From Dyadobacter sp. CY323 (GTDB taxonomy: Bacteria; Bacteroidota; Bacteroidia; Cytophagales; Spirosomataceae), in assembly GCF_021390245.1 (NCBI RefSeq), contig NZ_JAJUXH010000001.1:725574-789573 (forward strand): DNA of 64,000 nt, written 5' to 3'. The position numbers and the translations under genes were made by a program. Positions 1 to 7,974 of this stretch are shown one piece after another. The notes beneath the pieces are model-generated. The model did no database searches and was not told the DNA's origin. It was given only the letters and a program-made list of their open reading frames with translations. Position 1 is the stretch's first letter. Every line of letters begins with the position of its first letter.

Positions 1-975
1 ACGGAACAGCGCGATATCGGAATTGACGTGGGGATTCTGCGTAACCGGGTCAATATTACCGCAGATTATTATCATAAAAACACCCGTGACCTGCTCAACA
101 CCGTGCAGTTGCCGTCTTCGCTGGGTTTCAACAGTACGATCCAGAATATCGGGGAAGTTCAGAATAAAGGTTTTGAGCTGGGTGTAAATGGCAACATTTT
201 TCATGGCGCTTTCAGATGGGACCTGGGCGGTAACATCTCCCTGAACAGGAATAAAGTGATCAAATTATACGGCGGGCAGGACATCCTGGGCGGTTTTGTC
301 GACATCAACACCATTACCGATACCCGCAATATCCTGAGGGAAGGCCAGCCGATGGGACGTTTCTGGGGGTATATTGAAAACGGGTATGATGAAAAAGGGA
401 AGATCAAATACCAGGATGTGAATAACGATGGCACCATTACTGTGCTCGACAAAACGTACATCGGGAATCCCAATCCTGTGTTTATTTATGGGCTGAATTC
501 AAATATGTCCTTCAAAAACTTCGACCTGACGATTTTTATCCAGGGAACGCAGGGTAACGACATTCTCAATACGAGCTCGATCAACAACACGGTGGACTAT
601 TCCAATGGACTAAATATGCCCCGGGAAGTTTATCTGAACCACTGGACGCCGTCGAACCAAACGGCAAAATATCCGGCGCTCAGTACGACAACGAGAGTCA
701 ACGTATCGGATCGATTTGTCGAAAACGGATCCTATATGCGGTTGAAAAACATTCAGTTGGCCTATAATTTCCCGATCCAAAAATGGGGTGTGAAGTGGGT
801 CCAGAATGTTCAGCTGTATGCCAGCGCACAAAATCTGCTGACATTCACGAAGTACTCCTGGTGGGACCCTGAGGTTAATTCAAGCGGCGGCTCCAACTCG
901 ACGGCACAAGGCTTCGACCAGTTTAGCTACCCCACGTCCAAGTCGGTGACGTTCGGTCTCCGTGCCGGATTTTAA
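1..975 (+). CDS. SusC/RagA-family TonB-dependent outer membrane transporter, C-terminal part
   Basis: The reading frame is open from base 1 to the stop at 973-975, so only about 324 C-terminal residues of a roughly 1,000-residue protein are present. They are typical of the SusC beta-barrel end: alternating aromatic strands, the 'NKGFELGV' and 'NLLTFTKYSWWDPEVN' signatures, and a terminal aromatic residue (RAGF) as expected for barrel insertion. SusC proteins import oligosaccharides or peptides across the outer membrane with a SusD lipoprotein lid and TonB energy. The SusD gene follows 45 bases downstream. The sequence is closely paralogous to the end of the SusC at 41708-45028 (both share 'KNTRDLLN', 'LPSSLG' and 'KLYGG.DILG' blocks). 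Family is certain; substrate is unknown. The first ATG-type codon in the visible part is internal and is not a start. Confidence 0.95.
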   Translation, partial: TEQRDIGIDVGILRNRVNITADYYHKNTRDLLNTVQLPSSLGFNSTIQNIGEVQNKGFELGVNGNIFHGAFRWDLGGNISLNRNKVIKLYGGQDILGGFVDINTITDTRNILREGQPMGRFWGYIENGYDEKGKIKYQDVNNDGTITVLDKTYIGNPNPVFIYGLNSNMSFKNFDLTIFIQGTQGNDILNTSSINNTVDYSNGLNMPREVYLNHWTPSNQTAKYPALSTTTRVNVSDRFVENGSYMRLKNIQLAYNFPIQKWGVKWVQNVQLYASAQNLLTFTKYSWWDPEVNSSGGSNSTAQGFDQFSYPTSKSVTFGLRAGF

Positions 976-1020
976 CACACCGTCCTGACTCAATTCTGAT
1001 CATTCATATTGAACAAAGAC

Positions 1021-2502
1021 ATGAAAAAACCATTCATTTTATCCGTCCTGAGGCCATTTGTAAGTAAACTAGTTTTAATGGCGCTGCCGCTTATTTTTCT
1101 TTCATCCTGTGAAGAAGTGTTAAAAGAAGAAACCAAATCGCTGGCGGTCGAAACCTTTTACAACACCACTGCGGAGGTGGAAGCGGCAACCAATGCCATT
1201 TACACGCCGCTCCGCAGCAACAATACCAGTGGAATGGGGGTTTACATCGCCGTTCTCGAAGCGCATATAGACTATGCCTATGGCAGGGGCAGTTACACGG
1301 TGCTCAACAATTTCCAGGGCCTGGACAATGTCAACGTAAGCCGCACGGCGGGGGCCTGGGAGGGATTTTACCTGAGTATCCGCAATGCGAATCTGGTGAT
1401 CAAAAACGCGCCGAACGGGAAAGCGATCAGTCCGGCCAACATCGCGAAGTTCGTGGCGGAGGCTAAGTTCCTTCGTGCGTTCAACTACTTTCATCTGGTC
1501 AGAAACTGGGGTGCCGTGCCTATCCGCACCGAGGCGAATATGACGGATGTGGATGCGAAAAGAAATTCCCCGGAAGAGGTCTATAACTTAATCCTGGCCG
1601 ATTTGAAAGATGCCGAGGCGAACCTGCCTGATCAGGTGACACAGTCTGGCAGGCCGTCTAAACTCGTCGCGAAAACCGTTTTGGCCGATGTTTATTTACA
1701 ATTGGGCAGGTTTGCCGAAGCAAGGGATAAGGCTGATGAAGTCATCAAGGCCAAAAAGTATGCGCTGGTTCCCGTCAGTTCAACCGAAGACTTTCAGAAA
1801 ATATTCGGCCCGGCGGTGATAACCACCTCAGAGGAAATATTTTACCTCAAATATTCACATCAGACCGGACAGGGAAATCTGTGGCCATGGCTTACCAATC
1901 ACCCGGGTACCAAACTGCACGGCGGCGGCGGCGTGTACGGGCATCATAGCGACACCACCAATCCGGTATATGCCAATTGGGATAATAAAGACTTGCGGAA
2001 AGGTCAGTGGTATTCGTGGAATATCGGCATCGGGGCGACCTCGCTGTTAAACAAAAAATTCATTGACCCGGATGCAATCGGTGGGCCGGGTGCGGCGAAC
2101 GATGCTCCCTTTTATCGATATGCGGATCTTTTGCTGATTTATGCGGAAGCTGCCAGTCAGGCAGGAAACGGTCCGACAGCCGAGGCTTTGGAGGCACTGA
2201 ACCAGGTGCACCGCCGGGCATACGGCCTGGCGCCGACAGCTGTTTCAGCCATTGATTTTAAACTGGCAGACTACAATGCAGCCACTTTTCTGGATTTGGT
2301 CATCAAGGAACGGGGCTACGAATTTCAATATGAAGGGAAGCGTTGGCTGGAACTGAAAAGGACTGGAAAGGCACGTGCGATCATCCTGGCTACCAAAGGG
2401 AAAACCATCGCTGAAATGGCATTCCTGTGGCCGATAGCGGTATCGGAATTGGGATATAATAAGGCTATTGATCCGGTGAAAGATCAGAATCCGGGGTATT
2501 AG
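1021..2502 (+). CDS. SusD/RagB-family nutrient-binding outer membrane lipoprotein
   Basis: This 493-residue protein has a lipoprotein signal with the lipidated cysteine at residue 30 (LSSC), followed by 'EEVLKEE', the usual acidic post-lipobox stretch of SusD proteins. Later TPR-like helices, 'AEAKFLRAFNYFHLVRNWG' and the C-terminal 'RGYEFQYEGKRWLELKR' and 'QNPGY' ending are diagnostic of the SusD/RagB family. It should cap the SusC encoded just upstream and bind the substrate at the surface. ATG 1021 is preferred because it starts a clean MKK signal peptide; a TTG at 1009 in the same frame would add four residues. It is paralogous to the SusD at 45064-46503, which shares the same start and end motifs. 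The substrate cannot be read from sequence. Confidence 0.95.
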   Translation: MKKPFILSVLRPFVSKLVLMALPLIFLSSCEEVLKEETKSLAVETFYNTTAEVEAATNAIYTPLRSNNTSGMGVYIAVLEAHIDYAYGRGSYTVLNNFQGLDNVNVSRTAGAWEGFYLSIRNANLVIKNAPNGKAISPANIAKFVAEAKFLRAFNYFHLVRNWGAVPIRTEANMTDVDAKRNSPEEVYNLILADLKDAEANLPDQVTQSGRPSKLVAKTVLADVYLQLGRFAEARDKADEVIKAKKYALVPVSSTEDFQKIFGPAVITTSEEIFYLKYSHQTGQGNLWPWLTNHPGTKLHGGGGVYGHHSDTTNPVYANWDNKDLRKGQWYSWNIGIGATSLLNKKFIDPDAIGGPGAANDAPFYRYADLLLIYAEAASQAGNGPTAEALEALNQVHRRAYGLAPTAVSAIDFKLADYNAATFLDLVIKERGYEFQYEGKRWLELKRTGKARAIILATKGKTIAEMAFLWPIAVSELGYNKAIDPVKDQNPGY

Positions 2503-2530
2503 TGTGAGATCCGGGCGGCCGGTGCGGGAT

Positions 2531-2593
2531 GTGAAGTGTGAGATGTGAAGTGTGAGATGTGAGATGTGAGATGTGAGATGTGAAATGTGAAAT
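2531..2593 (+). repeat. Heptanucleotide tandem repeat (GTGAGAT family), nine units
   Basis: Nine consecutive 7-nt units read GTGAAGT, GTGAGAT, GTGAAGT, then four GTGAGAT, then two GTGAAAT. A degenerate lead-in containing 'GTGAGATCCGGGCGG' runs from just after the SusD stop (2502). The array fills the gap between SusD and the flavoprotein gene at 2619. A perfect six-copy array of the same unit lies at 57439-57480, and a related GTGAGATCCGGGG unit lies at 13706-13747 on the other strand. No protein is encoded. Confidence 0.95.
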
Positions 2594-2618
2594 GTACAAT
2601 ATTTAAACTTTATGGGAT

Positions 2619-4076
2619 ATGGGAATTAATAATGAAGATAAAAATGGGTTTTTAGGGATGTTTAGCCTTGATCGTCGCAAGTTTTTGCGATCGGCTGTGG
2701 CTGGGGCGGGGGCTGTTGCATTGCCGGTAATGGCTTTGGGGGCTGACGAAAAGAAAGCCGGGGAGTTCAAGGAGCCGGCGCAGAATTTACGCATTAAAGA
2801 TGAAGTGGATGTGATCGTATGCGGTGCCGGACCTGCCGGGGTTTCTGCGGCTATCACAGCCGCCCGCGCCGGAGCCAGGACTCAGCTTCTTGAAATACAC
2901 GGTTGCCTCGGAGGCGTATGGACGGCAGGGTTATTGACTTATATTTTTGATTTTAATAAACCCGGCCTGACCAAAGAACTCAAAGAAAAGCTCGACCAGC
3001 GCGACGCCCGGCGCAACAAAATAGCCGACCAGTTTGTATACCACCCCGATGAAATGAAATTGTTGCTGGAAGAAATGTGCGCGGAAGCCGGGGTGAAATT
3101 TAGGCTGCATACCCGGGTGGCGGCTGCTTACAAGGATAAAAAACAGCTTACCACGGTGATCACGGAATCCAAGTCGGGAAGGGAAGCGTGGAAAGCCAAA
3201 GTGTTTATTGATGCCACCGGGGATGGCGACCTCGGTGCGCAGGCGGGCAACAAATGGGAAATCGGGCAGGGCGGGGATACTTGTCCGTGCCAGCCGTTGA
3301 CGCTGAACACATTGGCGGTTGTGAAGGATCCGGCTGCTTTGAAACAGTACATTTCATTTTATGCCAATGAAGGAGATAATAAAAACTGGCATGTTCCTGC
3401 GGTGAAGGCTTTTGCCAAAGAGATCGAGCGGGCGGGCATTAGTCCTTCGTATGGAATGCCCACGCTTTTTCTGATCCGGGAAAACCTGGTGATGATCATG
3501 GTGAATCATGAGTACAACATCAAAGCATTTGACGCCGATGAAATCACGGAGGCTACGGTGCGGGCACGTGCAGAAGTATACAGCATCGTCCGGGGGTTGA
3601 ATAAACTGGGGGGTCCGTGGGAAGGGATGCAAATTGTCGCTACGCCCGAACAGATCGGGATACGCGACGGCCGGAGGATCGAGGGGCGTTACGTGGTTTC
3701 AAAAGAGGATCTCGTTGTTGGCGCCCGTCATGCCGACGCTGTCGTCCGCCCGACTTTCGGGGTTGATATACATGCCTCGGACCGGAAAACCAATGAGGTG
3801 GAAACGATTTCACGCGGAGGTATTAAAATGATTCCGTATGACATTCCGCTACGGGCACTGATTGCCAAAGACGTGGATGGACTGATGATGGCGGGCCGGT
3901 GTATCAGCGGGGATTTCACAGCCCACGCAAGCTACAGGGTCACCGGCAATGCCGTGGCGATGGGTGAAGCGGCTGGCGCAGTAGCGGCCATCGCTGCCAA
4001 AAGTAATCGAATGCCGCATGAGGTGGAATGGAGCGAGGCCGCTCAGCTGCTAAGTAAACTGGGTATGCGCAGCTGA
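2619..4076 (+). CDS. FAD-dependent oxidoreductase with Tat signal
   Basis: This 485-residue protein carries a twin-arginine export signal, 'DRRKFLRSAVAGAGAVAL' from residue 18, which implies folding with cofactor before export. A classical Rossmann dinucleotide motif follows, 'DVIVCGAGPAGVSAA' with glycines 69, 71 and 74, and then 'LEIHGCLGGVWTAGLL' of the FAD_oxidored (PF12831) type. 'FIDATGDGDLGAQAG' and the C-terminal 'DGLMMAGRCISGDFTAHASYRVTGNAVAMGEAAG' region, given here only as a location around residues 430-465, complete the FAD-binding fold. The gene lies 116 bases after SusD behind the heptad array, so it is probably co-transcribed. Family members act on unknown substrates; oxidation of an imported sugar derivative is an inference from the SusC/D context. 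The two other flavoproteins in the window (46613 and 48661) use Sec signals instead. Confidence 0.88.
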   Translation: MGINNEDKNGFLGMFSLDRRKFLRSAVAGAGAVALPVMALGADEKKAGEFKEPAQNLRIKDEVDVIVCGAGPAGVSAAITAARAGARTQLLEIHGCLGGVWTAGLLTYIFDFNKPGLTKELKEKLDQRDARRNKIADQFVYHPDEMKLLLEEMCAEAGVKFRLHTRVAAAYKDKKQLTTVITESKSGREAWKAKVFIDATGDGDLGAQAGNKWEIGQGGDTCPCQPLTLNTLAVVKDPAALKQYISFYANEGDNKNWHVPAVKAFAKEIERAGISPSYGMPTLFLIRENLVMIMVNHEYNIKAFDADEITEATVRARAEVYSIVRGLNKLGGPWEGMQIVATPEQIGIRDGRRIEGRYVVSKEDLVVGARHADAVVRPTFGVDIHASDRKTNEVETISRGGIKMIPYDIPLRALIAKDVDGLMMAGRCISGDFTAHASYRVTGNAVAMGEAAGAVAAIAAKSNRMPHEVEWSEAAQLLSKLGMRS

Positions 4077-4126
4077 CGAAAGGTCGTAGTTCCGTTGCAA
4101 ATGCAGAAAACGCATTGCAGGCAGCG

Positions 4127-4993
4127 CTACTTCTTTTCCAATGCCGGTGCGGGCGGATTACCTTCATTGAAGAAATCAATGGCAATCTTGCACAGTATGT
4201 CACCCTTTTCGTCGGGCATTTCGTGGTCTGTGTTCGGGTAAATGCATAATTGTCCTTTTTTGAGTGATTGGAAAATTTCGATGCTATGGTCGAGTTTGAT
4301 CATATCACGATCTCCTCGTATAATCAAAACAGGAATGGCGATGCTGGAAAGTTTGTCGTCCGGGATTTTAATTTCTCTTGACCACGATTTTTGAGTATCC
4401 TCCCAAAACTTAACCCACTTTTCTGGCTGGGGATTCATCGCCTGATAATGCTCCAGCCAGTCTTTATCCTCTTTCACCGCTTCCACGGTGTATTCTTGCA
4501 ACAGGTCGCGCGCCTCCTGGGTCAGTCCGCCCGATTTGGTATTTGAAGCACCGCTGACGACTTTTTTTATTTTGTCGGGCCTGTTTGCGGCGAGGAGCAG
4601 CGCAGTATTTCCTCCCATGCTCCATCCTAACACATATGCACTATCCAGTTTCAGAGCATCAATCAATGCAGAACAGTAATCGGCCAGAAGGTCACTACTC
4701 AGACTGTCGGCCTGCTCAGACCGTCCGTGGCCGGGAGCATCTGGCGCAATTACCCTGAAATGCGCGGATAGCCCGGGAATAACGCCGCTCAGGTTTTCAA
4801 TGGACCCAAGCCCCTGGTGTAAAAGCAGCAATGGAGTGCCAGTGCCATACTCCTCGTAGTAAATCTTTGTTCCTTTTATCGTCAAATGCTGTCCGCCGTT
4901 TGAACCGTACTTAACCGGTCCTGCTGGCTTTTTTGGATTACTGCAGGAGATCAATGTGAAAATGAGCAGCAAGTAAAAATGAATCCGTTTCAT
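4127..4993 (-). CDS. alpha/beta hydrolase lipoprotein
   Basis: The 288-residue protein starts MKRIHFYLLLIFTLISC, a lipoprotein signal with cysteine at residue 17. The alpha/beta hydrolase core follows: oxyanion region 'LLLLHQGLGS' (about 55-64), 'APDAPGHGRS' (83-92), nucleophile elbow 'GWSMGG' with Ser125, an acid in 'IIRGDRDM' and the catalytic His in 'YPNTDHEMP'. It probably hydrolyses an ester or related bond in the cell envelope; the substrate is unknown. The upstream ATG at 5035 would put 14 extra residues before the signal, so ATG 4993 is preferred. It is convergent with the flavoprotein gene and lies 83 bases downstream of the M56 peptidase gene on the same strand. Confidence 0.85.
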   Translation of the reverse strand: MKRIHFYLLLIFTLISCSNPKKPAGPVKYGSNGGQHLTIKGTKIYYEEYGTGTPLLLLHQGLGSIENLSGVIPGLSAHFRVIAPDAPGHGRSEQADSLSSDLLADYCSALIDALKLDSAYVLGWSMGGNTALLLAANRPDKIKKVVSGASNTKSGGLTQEARDLLQEYTVEAVKEDKDWLEHYQAMNPQPEKWVKFWEDTQKSWSREIKIPDDKLSSIAIPVLIIRGDRDMIKLDHSIEIFQSLKKGQLCIYPNTDHEMPDEKGDILCKIAIDFFNEGNPPAPALEKK

Positions 4994-5076
4994 GCGCGAT
5001 GCCGTAAAGTGATTATGAAAGTACGATAATCCCATGTACGCAGCTCTGAGCAGATACGTTGCCGAGTCACCTTTGG

Positions 5077-6552
5077 TCAGGGTTTTTGCACCACGAATTC
5101 AAAGTCGATAAGTCTTTTCCCGACAGGAGTTCCCATTGCCAGGGGAATCGGGTGGATCTCAACGCTGTCCGACCGAACCAGGCCGCTTTTTGCTAATTTT
5201 TCCTGGGATGTAACTAAAAGCGCACGGTTAAAGAGCTGACCCTTCTTCACATCTAATAGTGGCCTCAACTGATCCAGTTGCAGCTTCGCGCCGTTCTTGA
5301 CTGTCAAGGTAACGTTGTTGACCCAGGCGCGTTCTCCTTCCTGGACATTCACGGTCAATTCAACTGTATTCCCAACGTGCTTTTCTGAAATTTCGGTGCG
5401 GAAGAACAGGTAGCCATTATTCATGTAAAGATTGGTTACGGATTCTGCACGTGTTCCGCGATTCATAGCATCCTCGAAAACGCGGTGGTCATAGAGGTCT
5501 CCCGTCTTAATGCCTAACAACTTATTAAGCTCACTGTCTGAATGGGCGTGATTACCCACCCACGTAATTTTGGAGATGACGGGCGCAGAAGCCGGAGGGG
5601 TACTTACAGCCTGTTGGTCGGTATGCGCATTTTGATCTTCATCCACGCAGGCAGTCAGGAACATTGCCGCTGCGACGGTGGGAACTAGTAAAAGCAATTT
5701 GAAACGTTCCATATAATTTGTTCTGGGTTTATTTAACATGACTATTCGGCGAAAGAATTGAGAATTGGAAAAAGGCTGTGCAAGACGGTTAGTCGATGCA
5801 CCCGAAGCCAGACTAACTAGGAGCTGCTGGTAATCGGTAACCTCGCGACGTCCGGCTAACGCCCATTGGTCGGCAAGAAATTCGTGAACATCCCGCAGGT
5901 ACCTGGATAACTTTCCGGCAAATGGGTTAAACCAGAAAATAATTGTGACGATTTCGAAAAAAATATTGTCGACACTATGTTTTTGTAACACGTGTGCTTC
6001 TTCGTGACGACGCACCGTAGCTAACTGTTCCGCTGATAACGAGAGAGTATGGACGTGAAGGAAAATGTCACGGCCAAATGAAAAAGTGGGTAGCCGACTC
6101 TGTGCCCATACGTTAGAAATGTCACGGGTTATTAACTCCGCTTCGTTTTTAATCCCGCGTAACTGTGCGAAAGTTTTTAACGAACGGACCAGCATGAACG
6201 CAACACCTGCCCAGTAAACGAGCGCAACAGTCAGCCTAATCCATTCAAAAGGTTGCTGAGAATTCACCGCAACTGCATTAACACCAGTTTCCGGCGGCGC
6301 ATCATCAGGAAATGGGTACAGGTTGAATACCAGGCTCTGGCTGTAATCTTCCGAGGTAAATAGTGGCCCCACTACATCTGATGATATCAAAGGCAGCGCC
6401 AGGCAAGCACAGGTGCCGGCAATCAGTATCCAGCGATTTAATGCAAAAAAGGTCCATGTCCGAAAGAAGCACGAGTACACAACCCACAGCAGCAGCATCG
6501 AGAGAGAGGCGCTCAGCAGCCACGTGAAAAACGCTTTATCACTTAGTATCAT
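5077..6552 (-). CDS. M56 (BlaR1/MecR1-type) membrane metallopeptidase fused to POTRA-like domains
   Basis: The 491-residue protein begins with hydrophobic segments (about 8-30, 40-58 and 103-122). It then has the zinc peptidase motif HEEAH at 183-187 and 'HEFLADQWAL' (223-232), which holds the third ligand region of M56 peptidases. Another hydrophobic segment at 285-302 leads to an extracytoplasmic tail. The tail (about 326-410) reads like a POTRA domain of BamA/Omp85 type: 'ISKITWVGN', 'LLGIKTGDLYD', 'YMNNGYLFF', 'VNVQEGERAWVNNVTLTV'. A second, weaker copy follows to the C-terminus. BlaR1-type proteins sense a signal outside and cleave a BlaI-type repressor inside; that repressor is encoded just upstream with a 14-base overlap. 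A POTRA sensor domain is unusual here and suggests sensing of outer membrane or protein-folding state, which is inference. Confidence 0.88.
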   Translation of the reverse strand: MILSDKAFFTWLLSASLSMLLLWVVYSCFFRTWTFFALNRWILIAGTCACLALPLISSDVVGPLFTSEDYSQSLVFNLYPFPDDAPPETGVNAVAVNSQQPFEWIRLTVALVYWAGVAFMLVRSLKTFAQLRGIKNEAELITRDISNVWAQSRLPTFSFGRDIFLHVHTLSLSAEQLATVRRHEEAHVLQKHSVDNIFFEIVTIIFWFNPFAGKLSRYLRDVHEFLADQWALAGRREVTDYQQLLVSLASGASTNRLAQPFSNSQFFRRIVMLNKPRTNYMERFKLLLLVPTVAAAMFLTACVDEDQNAHTDQQAVSTPPASAPVISKITWVGNHAHSDSELNKLLGIKTGDLYDHRVFEDAMNRGTRAESVTNLYMNNGYLFFRTEISEKHVGNTVELTVNVQEGERAWVNNVTLTVKNGAKLQLDQLRPLLDVKKGQLFNRALLVTSQEKLAKSGLVRSDSVEIHPIPLAMGTPVGKRLIDFEFVVQKP

Positions 6553-6916
6553 CGCCTGTTTTTGTTTGTTTTATTTGCTTTATGGCTTCTTCAATTTCTT
6601 CCGCAGAAAGATCCCGTTCTTCCAGCATGAACGAGAGAACATTGCCTGAGGCACCGTCAAAATAATTGGCAACAAAATTCCTGAACGTGAAGCTGCGGTA
6701 GCTCAGTTTAGAAATGAGCGGAAAGTACTCGTGCGTTTTTCCATAGGCTTTGTGATCTACAAAACCTTTTTTTTCCAGGATGCGAATGAGTGACGATATC
6801 GTGTTGTACGGCGGGGCAGGTTCTCCCATTCGGTCGATAACATCCTTTACAAACCCGCGCTTGATATCCCACAGAATTTGCATTACCCGTTCTTCTGTTT
6901 TTGTCAATGCTTCCAT
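6539..6916 (-). CDS. BlaI/MecI/CopY-family transcriptional repressor
   Basis: The 125-residue protein has a winged helix typical of the BlaI family: 'LTKTEERVMQILWDIKRGFVKDV' (too long to quote further), 'YNTISSLIRILEKKGFV' as the recognition helix and 'KTHEYFPL' as the wing. The C-terminal part 'EERDLSAEEIEEAIKQI' is the dimerisation segment. It overlaps the start of the M56 peptidase by 14 bases, the normal arrangement for a repressor and its sensor-peptidase. It probably represses its own operon, and the nested dyads at 6928-6987, just upstream of its start, are good operator candidates. It is not evidence of beta-lactam resistance: Bacteroidota carry many such pairs with unknown signals. 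Confidence 0.92.
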   Translation of the reverse strand: MEALTKTEERVMQILWDIKRGFVKDVIDRMGEPAPPYNTISSLIRILEKKGFVDHKAYGKTHEYFPLISKLSYRSFTFRNFVANYFDGASGNVLSFMLEERDLSAEEIEEAIKQIKQTKTGDDTK

Positions 6917-6927
6917 GCATGAAAGAT

Positions 6928-6987
6928 ATAACGTACTTTTCAGTTTTACAACTATTTTATCAGTTATAAAACGGAATGATACGTTAT
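6928..6987. promoter_or_regulatory. Nested dyads upstream of the BlaI-type gene, candidate operator
   Basis: Two nested inverted repeats lie 12-71 bases upstream of the repressor start. The outer arms are ataacgta (6928-6935) and tacgttat (6980-6987), which are exact complements. The inner arms are gttttacaact (6943-6953) and agttataaaac (6962-6972), which match at 10 of 11 positions. BlaI-type repressors bind such dyads at their own promoter. Binding is inferred from position and symmetry only. Confidence 0.5.
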
Positions 6988-6989
6988 GA

Positions 6990-7043
6990 GTTCAGGTTGG
7001 TTTTAAATCACATTTCTAAATGCGATTTAAAACCAACCTGAAC
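6990..7043. promoter_or_regulatory. Perfect 20-bp inverted repeat, terminator or DNA-binding site
   Basis: The arms at 6990-7009 and 7024-7043 are exact reverse complements over 20 bases. After one mismatch the stem continues with cattt (7011-7015) and aaatg (7018-7022) around a 2-base loop. It lies between the end of the DeoR-family gene (7079) and the start of the BlaI-type gene (6916), both on the minus strand. No run of T follows on the minus strand, so a standard rho-independent terminator is not clear. A cruciform, a regulator site or a small repeat element are alternatives. Confidence 0.7.
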
Positions 7044-7078
7044 AAAAGAATAATGACGTTTAACGATGAGAAAGCTGT

Positions 7079-7843
7079 TTAGCTATGGGCGATGATCACC
7101 TCCACATTGTGCTGCTTCAGCATTTTGATATCAGCTTCTTCGATCTTGTCGTCGGTGACGACTTTGTTGATCTTATCAAAACCGCAGATAAAAGCCAGAC
7201 CTGATTTTTTGAATTTGGACGAATCGGTAACGATGATCACCTCTTCGGCGATATCGATCATGATCTGGTTGAGGTAAGCTTCCTCCATATAATGTGTAAA
7301 AACGCCGGTATTCGCCTTAATGCCGTCGATCCCCAAAAAAAGCTTGTTGCAGTATAATTGTTTGAAGTTCCGCTCGGCCATCGGCCCGACGAGGGACATG
7401 GAAAATTCTTTCAGATATCCGCCCGGCATATATACCTGCAGATTCTCATACTGGGCCAGGTTATTGACGATATCCAGCGCATTGCTGATTACGGTCAGGT
7501 TCTTGAACTTTTCGAGGTTGTTCGATATTTCAAAGGTAGTGGTGCCGGAATCCAGTATGATACTGTCTTCTTCATTGATCAGCGAGACAGCTTTTTTACC
7601 GATCAGGCGCTTGATGTCGTGATTGATCTTCCGTTTTTCGGTGACTGTCAGCGCAATGTTGTTGGTTTTAAATGCCCCGCCGTGAGCTCTAACCAGCAGG
7701 TTGCTATTTTCCAGCTTATCCAGATCATTGCGGATCGTCACTTCACTTACATCCAGCAACTCGCTCAGATCATTCACATTTACCTCACCCAACTCATCGA
7801 GTTTTTGCAATATCAGCGAACGACGTTGCGCAGTCTTTTTCAT
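7079..7843 (-). CDS. DeoR/GlpR-family sugar-responsive transcriptional regulator
   Basis: The 254-residue protein has the N-terminal DeoR helix-turn-helix: 'QRRSLILQKLDELGEVNVND' followed by 'LLDVSEVTIRNDLDKLEN' (about residues 30-48) and 'LVRAHGGA'. The C-terminal DeoRC sensor domain (about 75-250) shows 'ILDSGTTTFEISNNL', 'LTVISNALDIVNNL', 'FLGIDGI' and 'TDSSKF', which normally binds a phosphorylated sugar. AgaR-type regulators of amino-sugar and tagatose pathways belong here, so it could control the AgaS/PfkB/aldolase genes at 26328-29333 or the operon at 7975-22887. This is inference. The gene is 131 bases downstream of the ACT-domain gene on the same strand. Confidence 0.92.
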   Translation of the reverse strand: MKKTAQRRSLILQKLDELGEVNVNDLSELLDVSEVTIRNDLDKLENSNLLVRAHGGAFKTNNIALTVTEKRKINHDIKRLIGKKAVSLINEEDSIILDSGTTTFEISNNLEKFKNLTVISNALDIVNNLAQYENLQVYMPGGYLKEFSMSLVGPMAERNFKQLYCNKLFLGIDGIKANTGVFTHYMEEAYLNQIMIDIAEEVIIVTDSSKFKKSGLAFICGFDKINKVVTDDKIEEADIKMLKQHNVEVIIAHS

Positions 7844-7974
7844 GGTATCGACTCTTTATATTCTGTTATTATTAATTCAATGGTATTTATGACTGAAACG
7901 GCGGGCTGCTCAGGTCAGGCTGCAAAGGTAGCAACATCTGGGGAAATGGTGTTGTAAAACCAGTACTAACAGTT

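Noticed and set aside
1009..1020. TTG start for the first SusD
   Set aside because: It adds four residues before a clean MKK lipoprotein signal. ATG 1021 is the simpler start.
2531..2593. Heptad array as a coding low-complexity peptide
   Set aside because: A 7-base period shifts frame at each unit and the array lies between two clear genes.
6539..6916. Reading the BlaI/M56 pair as a beta-lactam resistance system
   Set aside because: No beta-lactamase is present and the sensor lacks a penicillin-binding domain, carrying POTRA-like domains instead.
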